A stretch of DNA of 64,000 nt from DASYQD01 sp963846495 (GTDB taxonomy: Bacteria; Acidobacteriota; Thermoanaerobaculia; Multivoradales; JAIOJS01). The DNA lies in assembly GCA_963846495.1 (NCBI GenBank), contig CAWJWP010000006.1, positions 62,001-126,000 of the forward strand, in the 5' to 3' direction. Below are positions 37,011 through 45,954 of the stretch, piece by piece. Position 1 is the first letter of the stretch. Every line of letters starts with the position of its first letter. The notes under the pieces are model-generated. The model saw nothing but the letters and a program-made list of their open reading frames with translations, did not search any database and had not been told where the DNA came from. A program made the translations under genes and the position numbers.

Positions 37011-38762
37011 ATGCGTACGGCTCGGTGGCTGGCGGCGCTCGCCGTCTTCGTCATCCTCGCGCCGGTTCCCTTGCGCGCCCAGCACGAAGGGCACGGCGGA
37101 GCGGCCGCGGGCGAGCAGGCGCCGCCAGCTGCGGCGGACCCCGCGCCGCGTCCCGTGCCGCTCTACTCCGGCTTGGGCGCAGCGAGCCTCGCCGTCACGA
37201 CCTATCGCCCCGACGCGCAGCAGTACTTCGACCAGGGGCTGCGCTGGATGCACGCCTTCAACCTCGAGGAGGCCGAGGCCTCGTTCCGCGAAGCGCTCCG
37301 CCGCGATCCCAGCTGCGCGATGTGCGCCTGGGGCGTCGCCTTCGCGCTCGGGCCCCACATCAACTTGCCGGCGGTGCCGGAGCGCACGGTCGCCGCGGCG
37401 AAAGCGATCGCGCAGTCCGCGCATCTGGCCGGCGCCGGCCCGGCGGCGGCGACCGAGCGCGAACGCGCGCTCGTCGAAGCGATGGCGAAGCGCTACAGCG
37501 ATCCCGCTCCCGCAACGCCCGAGGCGCAGGCGGCGCTCGACGCCACGTATGCCGAAGCGATGCGGCGCGTCGCCCAGCGCTTCCCTACCGATGCCGAGGT
37601 CCGCTTCCTGCTCGCCGAGGCGCTCATGGACCTCCACCCGTGGGACCTCTACGCGCCCGCCGACGGCACGCCGCGGCCGTGGACGGCGGAGATCGTCGAC
37701 ACCATCACCGCCGGCCTGCGGCTCGACCCTGCGCATCCCGGCCTCCATCACCTGCACGTGCACGCCGTCGAGGCGTCGACGACGCCCGAGCGCGCCGAGG
37801 CCTCGGCCGACTTCCTGCGCCGCGCCATGCCGCAGGCGGCGCACATGGTCCACATGCCGGGGCACGTCTACCAGCGCATGGGCCGCTACGGCGACGCCGC
37901 GCTCGCCAACGAGCGCGCGGTGGCGGTCGACGGCGAGTACCTGCCGCAGGCGAGCCCGAACGTCGCCTTCTACCGCATGGCCTACGCGCCGCACAACTAC
38001 GACTTCCTCGCTGCCGCGACCGGCATGCAGGGGCGCAGCGCCGCCACCCTGCTCGCCGCGCGCAGCGTGCACGGCTCTCTCGATCCGGCGATGCTCGAGC
38101 AGATGCCGGGCTTCGACTTCATGCTCGGCCGCGTCGCCTGGACGCTGCTGCGCTTCGGGCGCTACGCCGATGTCCTCGCCGAGCCGCTGCCTCCCGACGG
38201 CTTCCCCTACGCAGTGGCGACGGCGCACGCGGCGCGCGGGCTCGCGCTGCTGCGCCTCGGCCGCGCGGCGGAGGCGGAGGCGGAGGTCGAGGTGTCGGCG
38301 ATGCGCCTGGCCATCGCGAAGATCGCCGTTGGCGCGACCGAAGGCCTCAACGACGCGGCGCAGCTCGTCGCGATCCCGCGCGACCTGCTCGCCGGCGAGC
38401 TGGCGATCGCGAAGGGGGATGCCGATGGCGGCCTGCGCCTCCTCGCCGCGGCGGTGGCGGCGGAGGACCGGCTCAAGTACAACGAGCCCTCCGACTGGCA
38501 TTTCCCCGTTCGCCAGCTCCTCGGGCCGGCGCTGCTGCGCCTCGGCCGCGACGCCGAGGCCGAGGTGGTCTTCCGCGCCGACCTCGCGCGCAACCGCGAG
38601 AACGGTTGGGCGCTCGCCGGCTTGCAGGCGGCGCTCGAGCGGCAGGGCAAGGCGGGCGAGGCGGCAGCGGTGCGAGCTCGGCTCGACGCTGCCTGGGCGA
38701 GCGCCGACCTCGGCCTCGATCGTCTCGCGTCGCCGCTGCGCACGGCTGCAGCCGATCGCTAA
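37011..38762 (+). CDS. Secreted TPR-repeat protein
   Basis: 583 residues with a signal peptide (about 1-23, WLAALAVFVILAPVPLRAQ), a short His/Gly/Pro linker and helical TPR-like repeats from about residue 65. The first is QYFDQGLRWMHAFNLEEAEASFREALRRDP; later ones include YQRMGRYGDAALANERAVA and LLRLGRDAEAEVVFRADL. Conserved-looking pieces are CAMCAWGVAFALGPHIN and HHLHVHAVEAS. Probably periplasmic and used in protein binding. TAGACT 8 bp before the ATG with no ribosome site suggests a leaderless message. The gene is alone. Confidence 0.8.
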   Translation: MRTARWLAALAVFVILAPVPLRAQHEGHGGAAAGEQAPPAAADPAPRPVPLYSGLGAASLAVTTYRPDAQQYFDQGLRWMHAFNLEEAEASFREALRRDPSCAMCAWGVAFALGPHINLPAVPERTVAAAKAIAQSAHLAGAGPAAATERERALVEAMAKRYSDPAPATPEAQAALDATYAEAMRRVAQRFPTDAEVRFLLAEALMDLHPWDLYAPADGTPRPWTAEIVDTITAGLRLDPAHPGLHHLHVHAVEASTTPERAEASADFLRRAMPQAAHMVHMPGHVYQRMGRYGDAALANERAVAVDGEYLPQASPNVAFYRMAYAPHNYDFLAAATGMQGRSAATLLAARSVHGSLDPAMLEQMPGFDFMLGRVAWTLLRFGRYADVLAEPLPPDGFPYAVATAHAARGLALLRLGRAAEAEAEVEVSAMRLAIAKIAVGATEGLNDAAQLVAIPRDLLAGELAIAKGDADGGLRLLAAAVAAEDRLKYNEPSDWHFPVRQLLGPALLRLGRDAEAEVVFRADLARNRENGWALAGLQAALERQGKAGEAAAVRARLDAAWASADLGLDRLASPLRTAAADR

Positions 38763-38979
38763 CACCGCGAACCCTCCCCTCGCCTCGGCGGGCTCGCTGC
38801 TGACCCGCTGACCCGGCGCAGGGTTAGCGGCTGATCCATCTGCCGGCGACGGCCGCGACGGAAATTTCTTCAAGTCGTTGCTGCGCCGCCACTTGTGCCG
38901 ACGAGCAGAGTCGGCGCGACTCTTGCCAAAGCCGCGGTCGGGGAAATCGAAACCTATCTTTCGAGAGGAGAAGACAGGC

Positions 38980-40758
38980 ATGAGCCATCCCGTCCTGCGT
39001 CGCCTCGCCACCGCCCTGTTCCTCGCCGCGCTCGTCGTGGTGCTCGTCGCGCCCGCGGCGGCCGCCGCGCCGACCGCGCCGTCGGCCGACAGCTGCGCCG
39101 CCCGCGCCATGAAGCCGGCGAGCCTCGTCGAGGCCAAGCGCGCCGCCGGCGCCGGCTTCGCCGCGGCGAACCTGCTGATCGCCGACCGGCAGACCAACCC
39201 CAAGGCGCGCGGCGTCGCCGACGAGCTGGCGCGCGAGAGCATCCTCCACCGCCCCAACCTCCGCGCCGTCGAGCGCTTCCTGCGCCACGCGCCGGACACC
39301 TTCACGCTGCCGGTCGAGCTCTCAGCCGGCGGCGTCGACCTCGAGCTCGTGCGCGTCGACGTCACGACGGCAGACTTCAAGGTGACGACCAGCGAGAGCA
39401 ACGGCCAGGCGGTGCCCTACGAGCCGGGCGTGCACTACCGCGGCAAGGTCAAGGGCGACGACGGCTCGCACGCGGCGGTCTCCGTCTTCCGCGACGAGGT
39501 GATGGGCTCCTTCTTCACCGCCGGCGACGGCACCGTCGTCATCGGCCGCCTGCTCGGCCAGAACCCGCAGGGCGAGCACATCGTCTACCCGTCGCGCGTC
39601 ATCGACGCCCACAACGAGTTCTCGTGCGCCACCCGCGACGACGGCGGCGACGACTTCGAGCCGGCCGGCGGCATCGGCGAGCCCGCCGCCGCCAACGCCT
39701 CCGAGCGCGAGTTCCTGCGCAGCCTCGGCGTGAGCCCGGCGCCCACCGGCGCCGTCATCGACAAGGCGATCGTCAAGTGCGTGAAGGTCTACGTCGAGAC
39801 CGCCTACGACATGTACCAGAACAAGGGCAGCGTCTCGGCGGTGACCAACTACGTCACCGGCTTCTTCAACCAGTCGGCGGTGCTCTACTCCAACGAGTCG
39901 ATCCCCATCGCGCTGTCGCAGGTCTTCGTGTGGAGCAGCAACGACCCCTACAGCGACACCGGCAGCTCGAGCACCATGCTGTCGGGGTTCCAGTCCTACC
40001 GCAACTCGTTCAACGGCGACGTCGGCCACCTGGTCGCCTTCCACGGCGGCGGCGGCATCGCCGCCGGCTTCAGCGCCTTCTGCAACAGCAACATCGACAA
40101 CCGCCAGTGCTTCAGCGGCGTCAACACGAGCTACTCCAACGTGCCCACCTACTCGTGGACGGTGCAGGTGTTCACCCACGAGATGGGGCACCTCTTCGGC
40201 TCGCGCCACACCCACGCCTGCGTGTGGAACGGCAACAACACGCAGATCGACGGCTGCTACAACCCCGAGGGCACCTGCCCGAAGGTGGGCCTGCCGGCGG
40301 GCGGCGGCACGATCATGAGCTACTGCCACCTGTCCGGGAACCCCGGCATCAACTTCAACAACGGCTTCGGCCCGCAGCCGGGCAACACCATCCGTTCGCG
40401 CTTCAACGCCGCGAGCTGCCTCGGGACCTGCGACACCGGCGGCGGCGGAGGCGGCTGCACCACCTACAACGGCTCGCTGAGCGGCACCGGCTCGGCGCAG
40501 ATCCAGCCCAACGGCACCTACTACCAGAGCACGACGAGCGGCACCCACTCGGGCACGCTCACCGGGCCGGGCGGCGCCGACTTCGACCTCTACCTCTACA
40601 AGTGGAACGGCAGCACGTGGGTGATCGTGGCGCGGTCGGAAGGCGCGACCTCGTCGGAGTCGATCAACTACAGCGGCACCGCCGGCTACTACTACTGGCG
40701 GATCTACTCGTACAGCGGCTCGGGCAGCTACAGCCTCTGCATCAGCAAGCCCGTCTGA
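38980..40758 (+). CDS. Secreted metzincin metalloprotease with PPC-like C-terminal domain
   Basis: 592 residues, with the start after a strong gagaggag ribosome site. Signal peptide about 1-28. A propeptide-like region reaches about residue 240. The catalytic domain carries the full zinc motif HEMGHLFGSRH (400-410) and a downstream Met-turn TIMSYCHL, as in reprolysin-type (M12B) or related metzincins. After a Gly-rich linker, residues about 495-592 form a bacterial pre-peptidase C-terminal-like beta domain (DFDLYLYKWNGSTWVIVARSEG), commonly removed during secretion. Likely an extracellular protein-degrading enzyme alongside the serine protease at 402. A terminator follows. Confidence 0.87.
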   Translation: MSHPVLRRLATALFLAALVVVLVAPAAAAAPTAPSADSCAARAMKPASLVEAKRAAGAGFAAANLLIADRQTNPKARGVADELARESILHRPNLRAVERFLRHAPDTFTLPVELSAGGVDLELVRVDVTTADFKVTTSESNGQAVPYEPGVHYRGKVKGDDGSHAAVSVFRDEVMGSFFTAGDGTVVIGRLLGQNPQGEHIVYPSRVIDAHNEFSCATRDDGGDDFEPAGGIGEPAAANASEREFLRSLGVSPAPTGAVIDKAIVKCVKVYVETAYDMYQNKGSVSAVTNYVTGFFNQSAVLYSNESIPIALSQVFVWSSNDPYSDTGSSSTMLSGFQSYRNSFNGDVGHLVAFHGGGGIAAGFSAFCNSNIDNRQCFSGVNTSYSNVPTYSWTVQVFTHEMGHLFGSRHTHACVWNGNNTQIDGCYNPEGTCPKVGLPAGGGTIMSYCHLSGNPGINFNNGFGPQPGNTIRSRFNAASCLGTCDTGGGGGGCTTYNGSLSGTGSAQIQPNGTYYQSTTSGTHSGTLTGPGGADFDLYLYKWNGSTWVIVARSEGATSSESINYSGTAGYYYWRIYSYSGSGSYSLCISKPV

Positions 40759-40779
40759 CGCACGACCGAATCTTTGGCC

Positions 40780-40831
40780 GAGGCCGGCCGGCGGTGGGGA
40801 AGCGCTCCTCTCTCACCGCCGGTGCGGCCTC
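40780..40831 (+). terminator. Terminator after the metalloprotease gene
   Basis: Long GC-rich arms (gaggccggccggcggtg at 40780-40796 and caccgccggtgcggcctc at 40814-40831) pair with a small bulge and are followed by gcttctttt. It lies just before the convergent gene ending at 40854. Confidence 0.65.
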
Positions 40832-40853
40832 GCTTCTTTTGCGAGCGCCGCGG

Positions 40854-41270
40854 CTAGGGCTTGACGCGCGCCCGCTTCTCGACGGACGACAAATGGTCGC
40901 CGCGGTAGTCGAGGAGGTCCTGCGCCGTCACCGTCATGCAGTCGCCGGGCACCAGGTCGGGCTCGGCGGCGAGCGCGCGGCGCAGCTTGCCGGAGCAGAC
41001 GTCGGGCGCGTCCTGGAACCTGGCTTCGCGGGCGGCGAAGGCTTGGTGGGTGATGAGCAGCACGAACTCGCGCGACGACAGGCCGTCGGCGACCCGCATC
41101 GTGTACTCGCGACCCTTGCTGGTGGAGCGGAACCCGACGTAGCGCACGATCACGTGCCGCGCCGTGCGCGAGGTCTCGTCGAGCGACGTGATGACGGCGT
41201 TGGAGGAGACGTCTGAGCTCCAGCGAGCGCCGGCCGTGGAGGCAAATGCGACCGACGATTGCTTGTTCAT
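40854..41270 (-). CDS. Small hypothetical protein
   Basis: 138 residues, no signal peptide, TM segment or known motif. Central IVRYVGFRSTSKGREYTMRV and REFVLLITHQAFAAREARFQDAP suggest a compact alpha/beta fold. I do not recognise the family. Start chosen at NKQSSVAF, with gggga upstream on the minus strand. Divergent from the RRM protein gene, sharing a 268-bp intergenic region. Confidence 0.6.
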   Translation of the reverse strand: MNKQSSVAFASTAGARWSSDVSSNAVITSLDETSRTARHVIVRYVGFRSTSKGREYTMRVADGLSSREFVLLITHQAFAAREARFQDAPDVCSGKLRRALAAEPDLVPGDCMTVTAQDLLDYRGDHLSSVEKRARVKP

Positions 41271-41538
41271 GTTCGTCCCCGGTTCTGCGGTTGACCAGCT
41301 ACACCTTACCCCGGAATGAGAATTGCTGCCGGGAGGTCTGCTAAAGTGCACGACAGCGAGAGCGAGGGACCCCGCGTGGGGACCGCTGCGACCTGAAGAA
41401 TCCCGAGTTTTTCCTGCCGCCGCTTCCCGACTCCTCACCGAGCCAGCTCCCGTCAGAGGTCCCGAAGCACGGGACCACCCAGATCCACGGGGACGCCGAC
41501 ACCAAAGCGGCGCCCAGCCAGGAAAGACGGTCACAGCG

Positions 41539-41847
41539 ATGAAAAAGATCTACGTCGGAAACCTCTCCTTCAACGCCACCGAGGCCGAGCTGCGCGAGCT
41601 GTTCGGCAAGCACGGCACGGTCTCGAGCGTCAACCTCATCAGCGACCGTGAGACCGGGCAGCCGCGCGGCTTCGGCTTCGTCGAGATGGAAAGCGGCGCC
41701 GAGGCTGCCATCAGCGCCCTCGACGGCAAGGAAGTCGGCGGCCGCACCCTCAAGGTGAACGAAGCCCGTCCCCGCGAGGATCGCGGCGGCGGCGGCGGTG
41801 GTGGCCGTGGCGGCGGCGGCGGCGGTCGCGGCCGCGACCGCTACTAG
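41539..41847 (+). CDS. Glycine-rich RRM RNA-binding protein
   Basis: 102 residues: one RNA-recognition motif (1-80) with RNP2 KIYVGNLSF and RNP1 RGFGFVEM, then a Gly/Arg tail (RGGGGGGRGRDRY). This is the bacterial Rbp type known from cyanobacteria and other phyla, often cold- or stress-regulated, binding single-stranded RNA. About 250 bp upstream contains no gene and could form a long 5' leader suited to post-transcriptional control. Not evidently in an operon. Confidence 0.88.
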   Translation: MKKIYVGNLSFNATEAELRELFGKHGTVSSVNLISDRETGQPRGFGFVEMESGAEAAISALDGKEVGGRTLKVNEARPREDRGGGGGGGRGGGGGGRGRDRY

Positions 41848-41860
41848 AGTCGAGTCCCCG

Positions 41861-41890
41861 CCGCCGCCGCGACTCGGGACGCGGCGGCGG
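41861..41890 (+). terminator. GC-rich hairpin after the RRM gene
   Basis: 11-bp stem ccgccgccgcg / cgcggcggcgg with an 8-nt loop, 13 bp after the stop, with no T-run. Confidence 0.5.
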
Positions 41891-41942
41891 CCCTCGCTTC
41901 CACGATCACGGCCCACCCTCGCGGCGGGCCGAGAGGAGTCCT

Positions 41943-42128
41943 ATGCCGAAGAGCCGAGCGTCGTTCGTCAAGCGCCAGCGGGAGATCGCGAAGAAGGAGC
42001 AGCGGCAGGCGAAGCTGCAACGCAAGCACGATCGCAAGGCCGCGGCGGCGAACGCGCCGCCCGACGATCCGACCTTTGCGCCGGCCGAGGCCGAGCCCGA
42101 GCTCGAGCCCGAGCCCGAGCAGCCGTAG
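41943..42128 (+). CDS. Small basic conserved hypothetical protein
   Basis: 61 residues. The first 35 are strongly basic and helical (PKSRASFVKRQREIAKKEQR, then KLQRKHDRKAA); the tail is acidic and Pro/Glu-rich (EPELEPEPEQP). Short proteins opening with PKSRASFxKRQ occur widely, to my memory, in Acidobacteriota and myxobacteria and are uncharacterised. A ribosome site gagaggag precedes the ATG. A nucleic-acid or ribosome association is plausible from composition only. Confidence 0.6.
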   Translation: MPKSRASFVKRQREIAKKEQRQAKLQRKHDRKAAAANAPPDDPTFAPAEAEPELEPEPEQP

Positions 42129-42168
42129 CGTCGTCGACGGAGATGAATGTGCTGGGGAGCCGGGTGAC

Positions 42169-43680
42169 TCAGCGGTGCTCGCGTCGCCGCGGCTGCGACT
42201 CCGCCTCGAGCGCCGCCGCGAGCTCGCGCACCCCGCGACGGATCTCGTCGCAGTCGAGGGCGGCGAAGCCGAGCTGCAGCCCTTCGCGGCAGCCGCAGGT
42301 GCGGTTGTAGCGGCTCAGCGGCGTGACCTCGACGCCGCGCGCGGCCGCGGCAGCAGCCGCCGCATCGGCCGAGAGGCCGTCGTCGAGCCAGCCGGCGGTC
42401 TGCAGCCCCGCCTCGACGTCGCAGATCTCGAGCAGCCCGGCGAGCCGGCGCGCCGCCTCGTCGAGCAGGACGCCGAGACGCTCCGCGTAGACCTGGCGCA
42501 TCCGGCGCAGGTGGCGCGCGAAGTGGCCGGCGGCCATGAAGTCGGCGAGCACCGCCTGCTCGAGGAGCGGCGCGCGGGCCGCCACCGACTTCGCGGCCAG
42601 GAAGCCGGGCAGCAGGTCTTCGGGAACGACGAGGTAGCCGAGCCGTAACGACGGGAAGAGGACCTTGCTGAAGCTGCCGGCGAAGAGCACCGAGCCGCTG
42701 CGGTCGAGGCCTTGCAGCGCCGGCACCGGCCGCCCCGAGTAGCGGAACTCGCTGTCGTAGTCGTCCTCGAAGACGAGCGCGCCGCTCGTGCGCGCCCACT
42801 CGAGCAGCTGCAGGCGCCGGCCGAGCGTCATCGTCGTGCAGAGCGGGAACTGGTGCGCCGGCGTGACGTAGACGAGGCGCACGCCGTGGCGCGTGCGCGC
42901 CGGCACGCGCACGCCTTCGTCGTCGAGCGGCAGGCAGGTGATGCGGGCGCCGAGCGCGCAGAACACCGAGGCGGCGCCGTCGTAGCCGGGGTCTTCCATC
43001 GCCACCCGGTCGCCGGGGTCGAGCAGCATGCGCGCCGCGAGATCGAGCGCCTCCTGCACGCCGGAGACGACGATCACTTGCTCGGGCGTGCAGCGCACGC
43101 CGCGCGAGGCGGCGAGGTACTCGGCGATCGCGGCGCGCAGCGGCCCGTAGCCGAGCGGATCGCAGCCGAGGAGGTCGCTCATGGTGGCGCGCCGCAGGCG
43201 GCGGGCGGCGAGCTGCGCCCACAAGTCGACGGGAAAGAGGTCGAGCGCCGGTAGGTTGGCGCGGAAGGCGCGCGTCGGCCGCACCTCCATCCAGGGCAGC
43301 GTCTCGAGACGCCGCGCGTAGGTCGAGATGTGTCGCGCCGGAGTGCGTTGCGGCGGGCGCGGCGCGGCGGCGGGTCGCCGCGGTGTCGCGCGCGGCACCT
43401 GCAGCAGCTCTTCGGGCAGCACGGAGCTGACGCGGGTGCCGGAGCCGACGCTGCCTTCGACGTAGCCCTCGGCGGTCAGCTGGTCGAAGGCGGCGACGAC
43501 GGTGCCGCGCGACAGCGCGTACTGCGCGGCGAGCTCGCGCGTGCCGGGCAGGCGGGCGCCGGGACGCAGGCCGCCGGCGAGGATTTGCTCGCGCAACGCA
43601 CCGTAGAGCCAGCGGTAGGCGGCGGTGCCGCGCGGCCGCGGCGGCAGCACGAGGGGAAGGGAAGTGGCGTGTTTGCTCAT
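42169..43680 (-). CDS. MocR/PdxR-family GntR-aminotransferase regulator
   Basis: 503 residues. The N-terminal GntR winged helix (about 20-88) contains GGLRPGARLPGTRELAAQYA and LSRGTVVAAFDQLTAEGYV. A linker follows, then a fold-type I aminotransferase-like domain (about 130-490) with the cofactor lysine in GSFSKVLFPSLRLGY and DDYDSEFRYSG. These regulators sense PLP or amino-acid derivatives and usually control a divergent gene, here the small protein-EamA exporter pair at 43783. A TTGACC-N17-TACAGT promoter drives it on the minus strand. Confidence 0.88.
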   Translation of the reverse strand: MSKHATSLPLVLPPRPRGTAAYRWLYGALREQILAGGLRPGARLPGTRELAAQYALSRGTVVAAFDQLTAEGYVEGSVGSGTRVSSVLPEELLQVPRATPRRPAAAPRPPQRTPARHISTYARRLETLPWMEVRPTRAFRANLPALDLFPVDLWAQLAARRLRRATMSDLLGCDPLGYGPLRAAIAEYLAASRGVRCTPEQVIVVSGVQEALDLAARMLLDPGDRVAMEDPGYDGAASVFCALGARITCLPLDDEGVRVPARTRHGVRLVYVTPAHQFPLCTTMTLGRRLQLLEWARTSGALVFEDDYDSEFRYSGRPVPALQGLDRSGSVLFAGSFSKVLFPSLRLGYLVVPEDLLPGFLAAKSVAARAPLLEQAVLADFMAAGHFARHLRRMRQVYAERLGVLLDEAARRLAGLLEICDVEAGLQTAGWLDDGLSADAAAAAAAARGVEVTPLSRYNRTCGCREGLQLGFAALDCDEIRRGVRELAAALEAESQPRRREHR

Positions 43681-43697
43681 CGGTGTTCGTGGTGAAA

Positions 43698-43756
43698 GTG
43701 GACTAGTCGAAACACTGTAAATGGACCTTCGCGGCTGGTCAACTGGTCGCTATCGT
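43698..43756. promoter_or_regulatory. Divergent promoter/operator region of the MocR gene and exporter
   Basis: Minus strand: TTGACC (43742-43737), 17-bp spacer, TACAGT (43719-43714) for the regulator gene. Plus strand: TATCGT (43751-43756) is a fair -10 with only a weak -35, as expected of an activated promoter. TGGAC-type half-sites recur at about 43699 (gtggact), 43721 (atggacc) and, inverted, in ggtcaactggtc (43737-43748). These would let the regulator repress itself and activate the exporter. Confidence 0.55.
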
Positions 43757-43782
43757 GCGCTTCGTACACGAGGAGATGAATC

Positions 43783-43989
43783 ATGACCACCGACACTCTC
43801 CGCTCCGTTCGCTCGCTGCCGAAGGTTGCCGCTGTCACCAAGCCCGAAGGCCGCCGCGCCGGCGGGTTCGCCAGCCTGTTCTCCTTCTTCCTCGCCGGCG
43901 CCGTGCCGATCGATGGCGGATGGGCGCCGCCCTCCGCGAGCGCGCACGCCGATGAATCGTCGGCCAGCTGCGACGAGGTGGATCGGTGA
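43783..43989 (+). CDS. Small hypothetical protein coupled to the exporter gene
   Basis: 68 residues with ribosome site gaggag. One hydrophobic segment (FASLFSFFLAGAVPI, about 29-43) might be a TM helix. The rest is polar. The TGA stop overlaps the GTG start of the exporter (GTGA), so translation is probably coupled. No family recognised. It could be a leader that paces exporter synthesis or a small membrane subunit. Confidence 0.5.
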   Translation: MTTDTLRSVRSLPKVAAVTKPEGRRAGGFASLFSFFLAGAVPIDGGWAPPSASAHADESSASCDEVDR

Positions 43990-44921
43990 GCGCCGGCGCC
44001 GTCGCCGAGCCGCGCGTCGGCGCCGGCGAGTTGAGCCCGGCTGGCGAGTCCCGCCGCGGAGCGCTCTCCGACTGGCTGCTGCTCGCGACGCCCGGCGTCC
44101 TCTGGGGCGCCTCGTTCCTCTTCATCGCCGAAGGGCTGCGCTCGGTGGGCCCCAACGGGCTCACCTTTGCGCGCATCCTCGTCGGCTTCGTCACCTTGTC
44201 GCTGGTGCCGGGCGCCCGCCGCGCCGTGCCGCGCGGCGAGTGGGGAGGGCTCGCGGCGCTCGGCGTCCTCTGGCTGGCGCTGCCGCTCACCCTCTTCCCG
44301 TTCGCCGAGCTGCGGGTCTCGTCGGCGCTCACCGGCATGCTCAACGGCGCCAACCCACTGTTCACCGCCGTCGTCGCCGCGCTGCTCACCCGCCGCGCGC
44401 CGTCGCGCGGCATCGCCGGCGGCCTCGCGGTGGGACTCGCCGGCACGGTCCTCATCGCGCTGCCGAGCTTCGGCGAAGGGAGGAGCAGCGCGGTCGGCGT
44501 GCTGCTCATCGTCGTCGCGCTCGTCTGCTACGGCTTCGCCATCAACGTGGCGCACCCGCTGCAGCGGCGCCACGGCGCGCTGCCGGTGATCTGGCGTGCG
44601 CAGGCCATCGCGCTCGCGCTCACCGCACCGCTCGGGATCCCCGAGCTGCTCGCCGCACGCTGGCAGGTCGGACCGCTGCTCGCGGTGATCGCCCTCGGTG
44701 TCCTCGGCACCGCGGTGGCGCACGTCGTCATGGCCACCGCCGCCGGCCGCTTCGGGCCGACGCGCGCCTCGGCGACGACCTTCCTCATCCCCGGCGTCGC
44801 GCTCGTGCTCGGCGTGCTGGTGCGCGACGAGCGGGTGGCGGCGCTGTCGGTCCTCGGCGGCGCGGTCTGCGTGGCGGGCGCGTGGATGATGCGGCGCGGT
44901 CAGGAGACCGCGCCGCGCTGA
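43986..44921 (+). CDS. EamA-family exporter under MocR control
   Basis: 311 residues with ten predicted TM segments in two EamA repeats (about 30-160 and 170-300). The first repeat begins LLLATPGVLWGASFLFIAEG and ends at LAGTVLIALP; the second begins VGVLLIVVALVCYGFAI. The divergent MocR regulator suggests an amino-acid, amine or vitamin B6-related efflux substrate. The overlapping upstream small gene is its translational partner. Confidence 0.83.
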   Translation: MSAGAVAEPRVGAGELSPAGESRRGALSDWLLLATPGVLWGASFLFIAEGLRSVGPNGLTFARILVGFVTLSLVPGARRAVPRGEWGGLAALGVLWLALPLTLFPFAELRVSSALTGMLNGANPLFTAVVAALLTRRAPSRGIAGGLAVGLAGTVLIALPSFGEGRSSAVGVLLIVVALVCYGFAINVAHPLQRRHGALPVIWRAQAIALALTAPLGIPELLAARWQVGPLLAVIALGVLGTAVAHVVMATAAGRFGPTRASATTFLIPGVALVLGVLVRDERVAALSVLGGAVCVAGAWMMRRGQETAPR

Positions 44922-44993
44922 AGTGACGCAGGTTCGAGCGGGCGCGCGCGCGGACGGCGCACCCGTGACTCGTCGGCTCGCGCCGATCGGCCC

Positions 44994-45764
44994 TCACGCC
45001 GGCTTGTGGTACAGCGAGAAGTGCGCGCCCTGCGGATCGACGCCGTTGACGATCCAGCCGCCGCCCGGCACTTCCATCGGGCCGTTGGTGATCTGGCCGC
45101 CGTTGGCCTTGATGCGGTCGGCGCCGGCGTTGACGTCGGGGACCTGGAAGTAGAAGCCCCAGTTCGGCGGCACCTGCTCCATGCCCGGCGGCTTGTTCAT
45201 CATGCCGCCGAGCGGGAACGAGCGGCCGAACATGTGGTACTTGCCCATCGGCCCCATGTCCATCGCTTCCGTCGGCTGCCAGCCGAAGAGCTCGGTGTAG
45301 AACTGGAGCGCCGCCTCGGCGTCGGTGGTGTAGAGCTCGTGCCAGGCGACGTCGCCGAGCTCGGCCTCGGCCTCCGGCTGCTTCGGCGGTGACGCCGGTT
45401 CGTAGACCGAGAAGTAGGCGCCCTGCGGGTCCTTCATGCCGCGCATGCGGCCGACCTCGGGAACCTCGATCACCGGCGACATGGCGCTGCCGCCGAGCCG
45501 CTCGACGGCCGCGACGCCTTCCTCGAGCTTCGGCACGCCGACGTACATCGCCCAGAACGGCGGGAAATTCATCCCCTGCGGGATCTTCATCACGCCGCCG
45601 ATCGGCACGTCGCCGCCGCGCGCGAACATGTCGTAGGGCTCCTCGCCGCCGCGGAACGGCTGCACCGTCCAGCCCACGACCTTGGTGTAGAACGCTTCCG
45701 CCGCCTCCTTGTCCGTCGTCAGCAGCTCGTACCAGAGCACCCGGCCCAGCAGAGAATCAGCCAT
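44994..45764 (-). CDS. Double VOC-domain (glyoxalase-like) protein
   Basis: 256 residues, start chosen at ADSLLGRVLWYELL after a perfect ribosome site (aaggagg). Two VOC repeats: residues about 5-120 (WYELLTTDKEAAEAFYTKVVGW ... DPQGAYFSVYEP) and about 135-254 (WHELYTTDAEAALQFYTELFGW ... DPQGAHFSLYHKP). His and Glu metal-ligand positions are only partly obvious. Relatives include CFP-30-like and lactoylglutathione-lyase-like proteins of unknown substrate. Convergent with the EamA exporter. Confidence 0.8.
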   Translation of the reverse strand: MADSLLGRVLWYELLTTDKEAAEAFYTKVVGWTVQPFRGGEEPYDMFARGGDVPIGGVMKIPQGMNFPPFWAMYVGVPKLEEGVAAVERLGGSAMSPVIEVPEVGRMRGMKDPQGAYFSVYEPASPPKQPEAEAELGDVAWHELYTTDAEAALQFYTELFGWQPTEAMDMGPMGKYHMFGRSFPLGGMMNKPPGMEQVPPNWGFYFQVPDVNAGADRIKANGGQITNGPMEVPGGGWIVNGVDPQGAHFSLYHKPA

Positions 45765-45954
45765 CGCAAACCTCCTTGTTCGTCGGCCCCGTCGCGTGGC
45801 CGACATTACGTCCACCGTCTGCCCCTAGTCGAACGGGCCGGCACGAAATCGACAGCGCCCGCCGATCACGCGTCGGGCTCGCAGCTCCTGCAACCGCGAG
45901 CCCGGCTGCTAGCATTGGCGCACCATTCAGATCTCTTGTGGAGAAGCCGGCATC

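Noticed and set aside
41761..41840. GGC-rich stretch as a microsatellite or CRISPR-like repeat
   Set aside because: It encodes the Gly/Arg tail of the RRM protein in frame.
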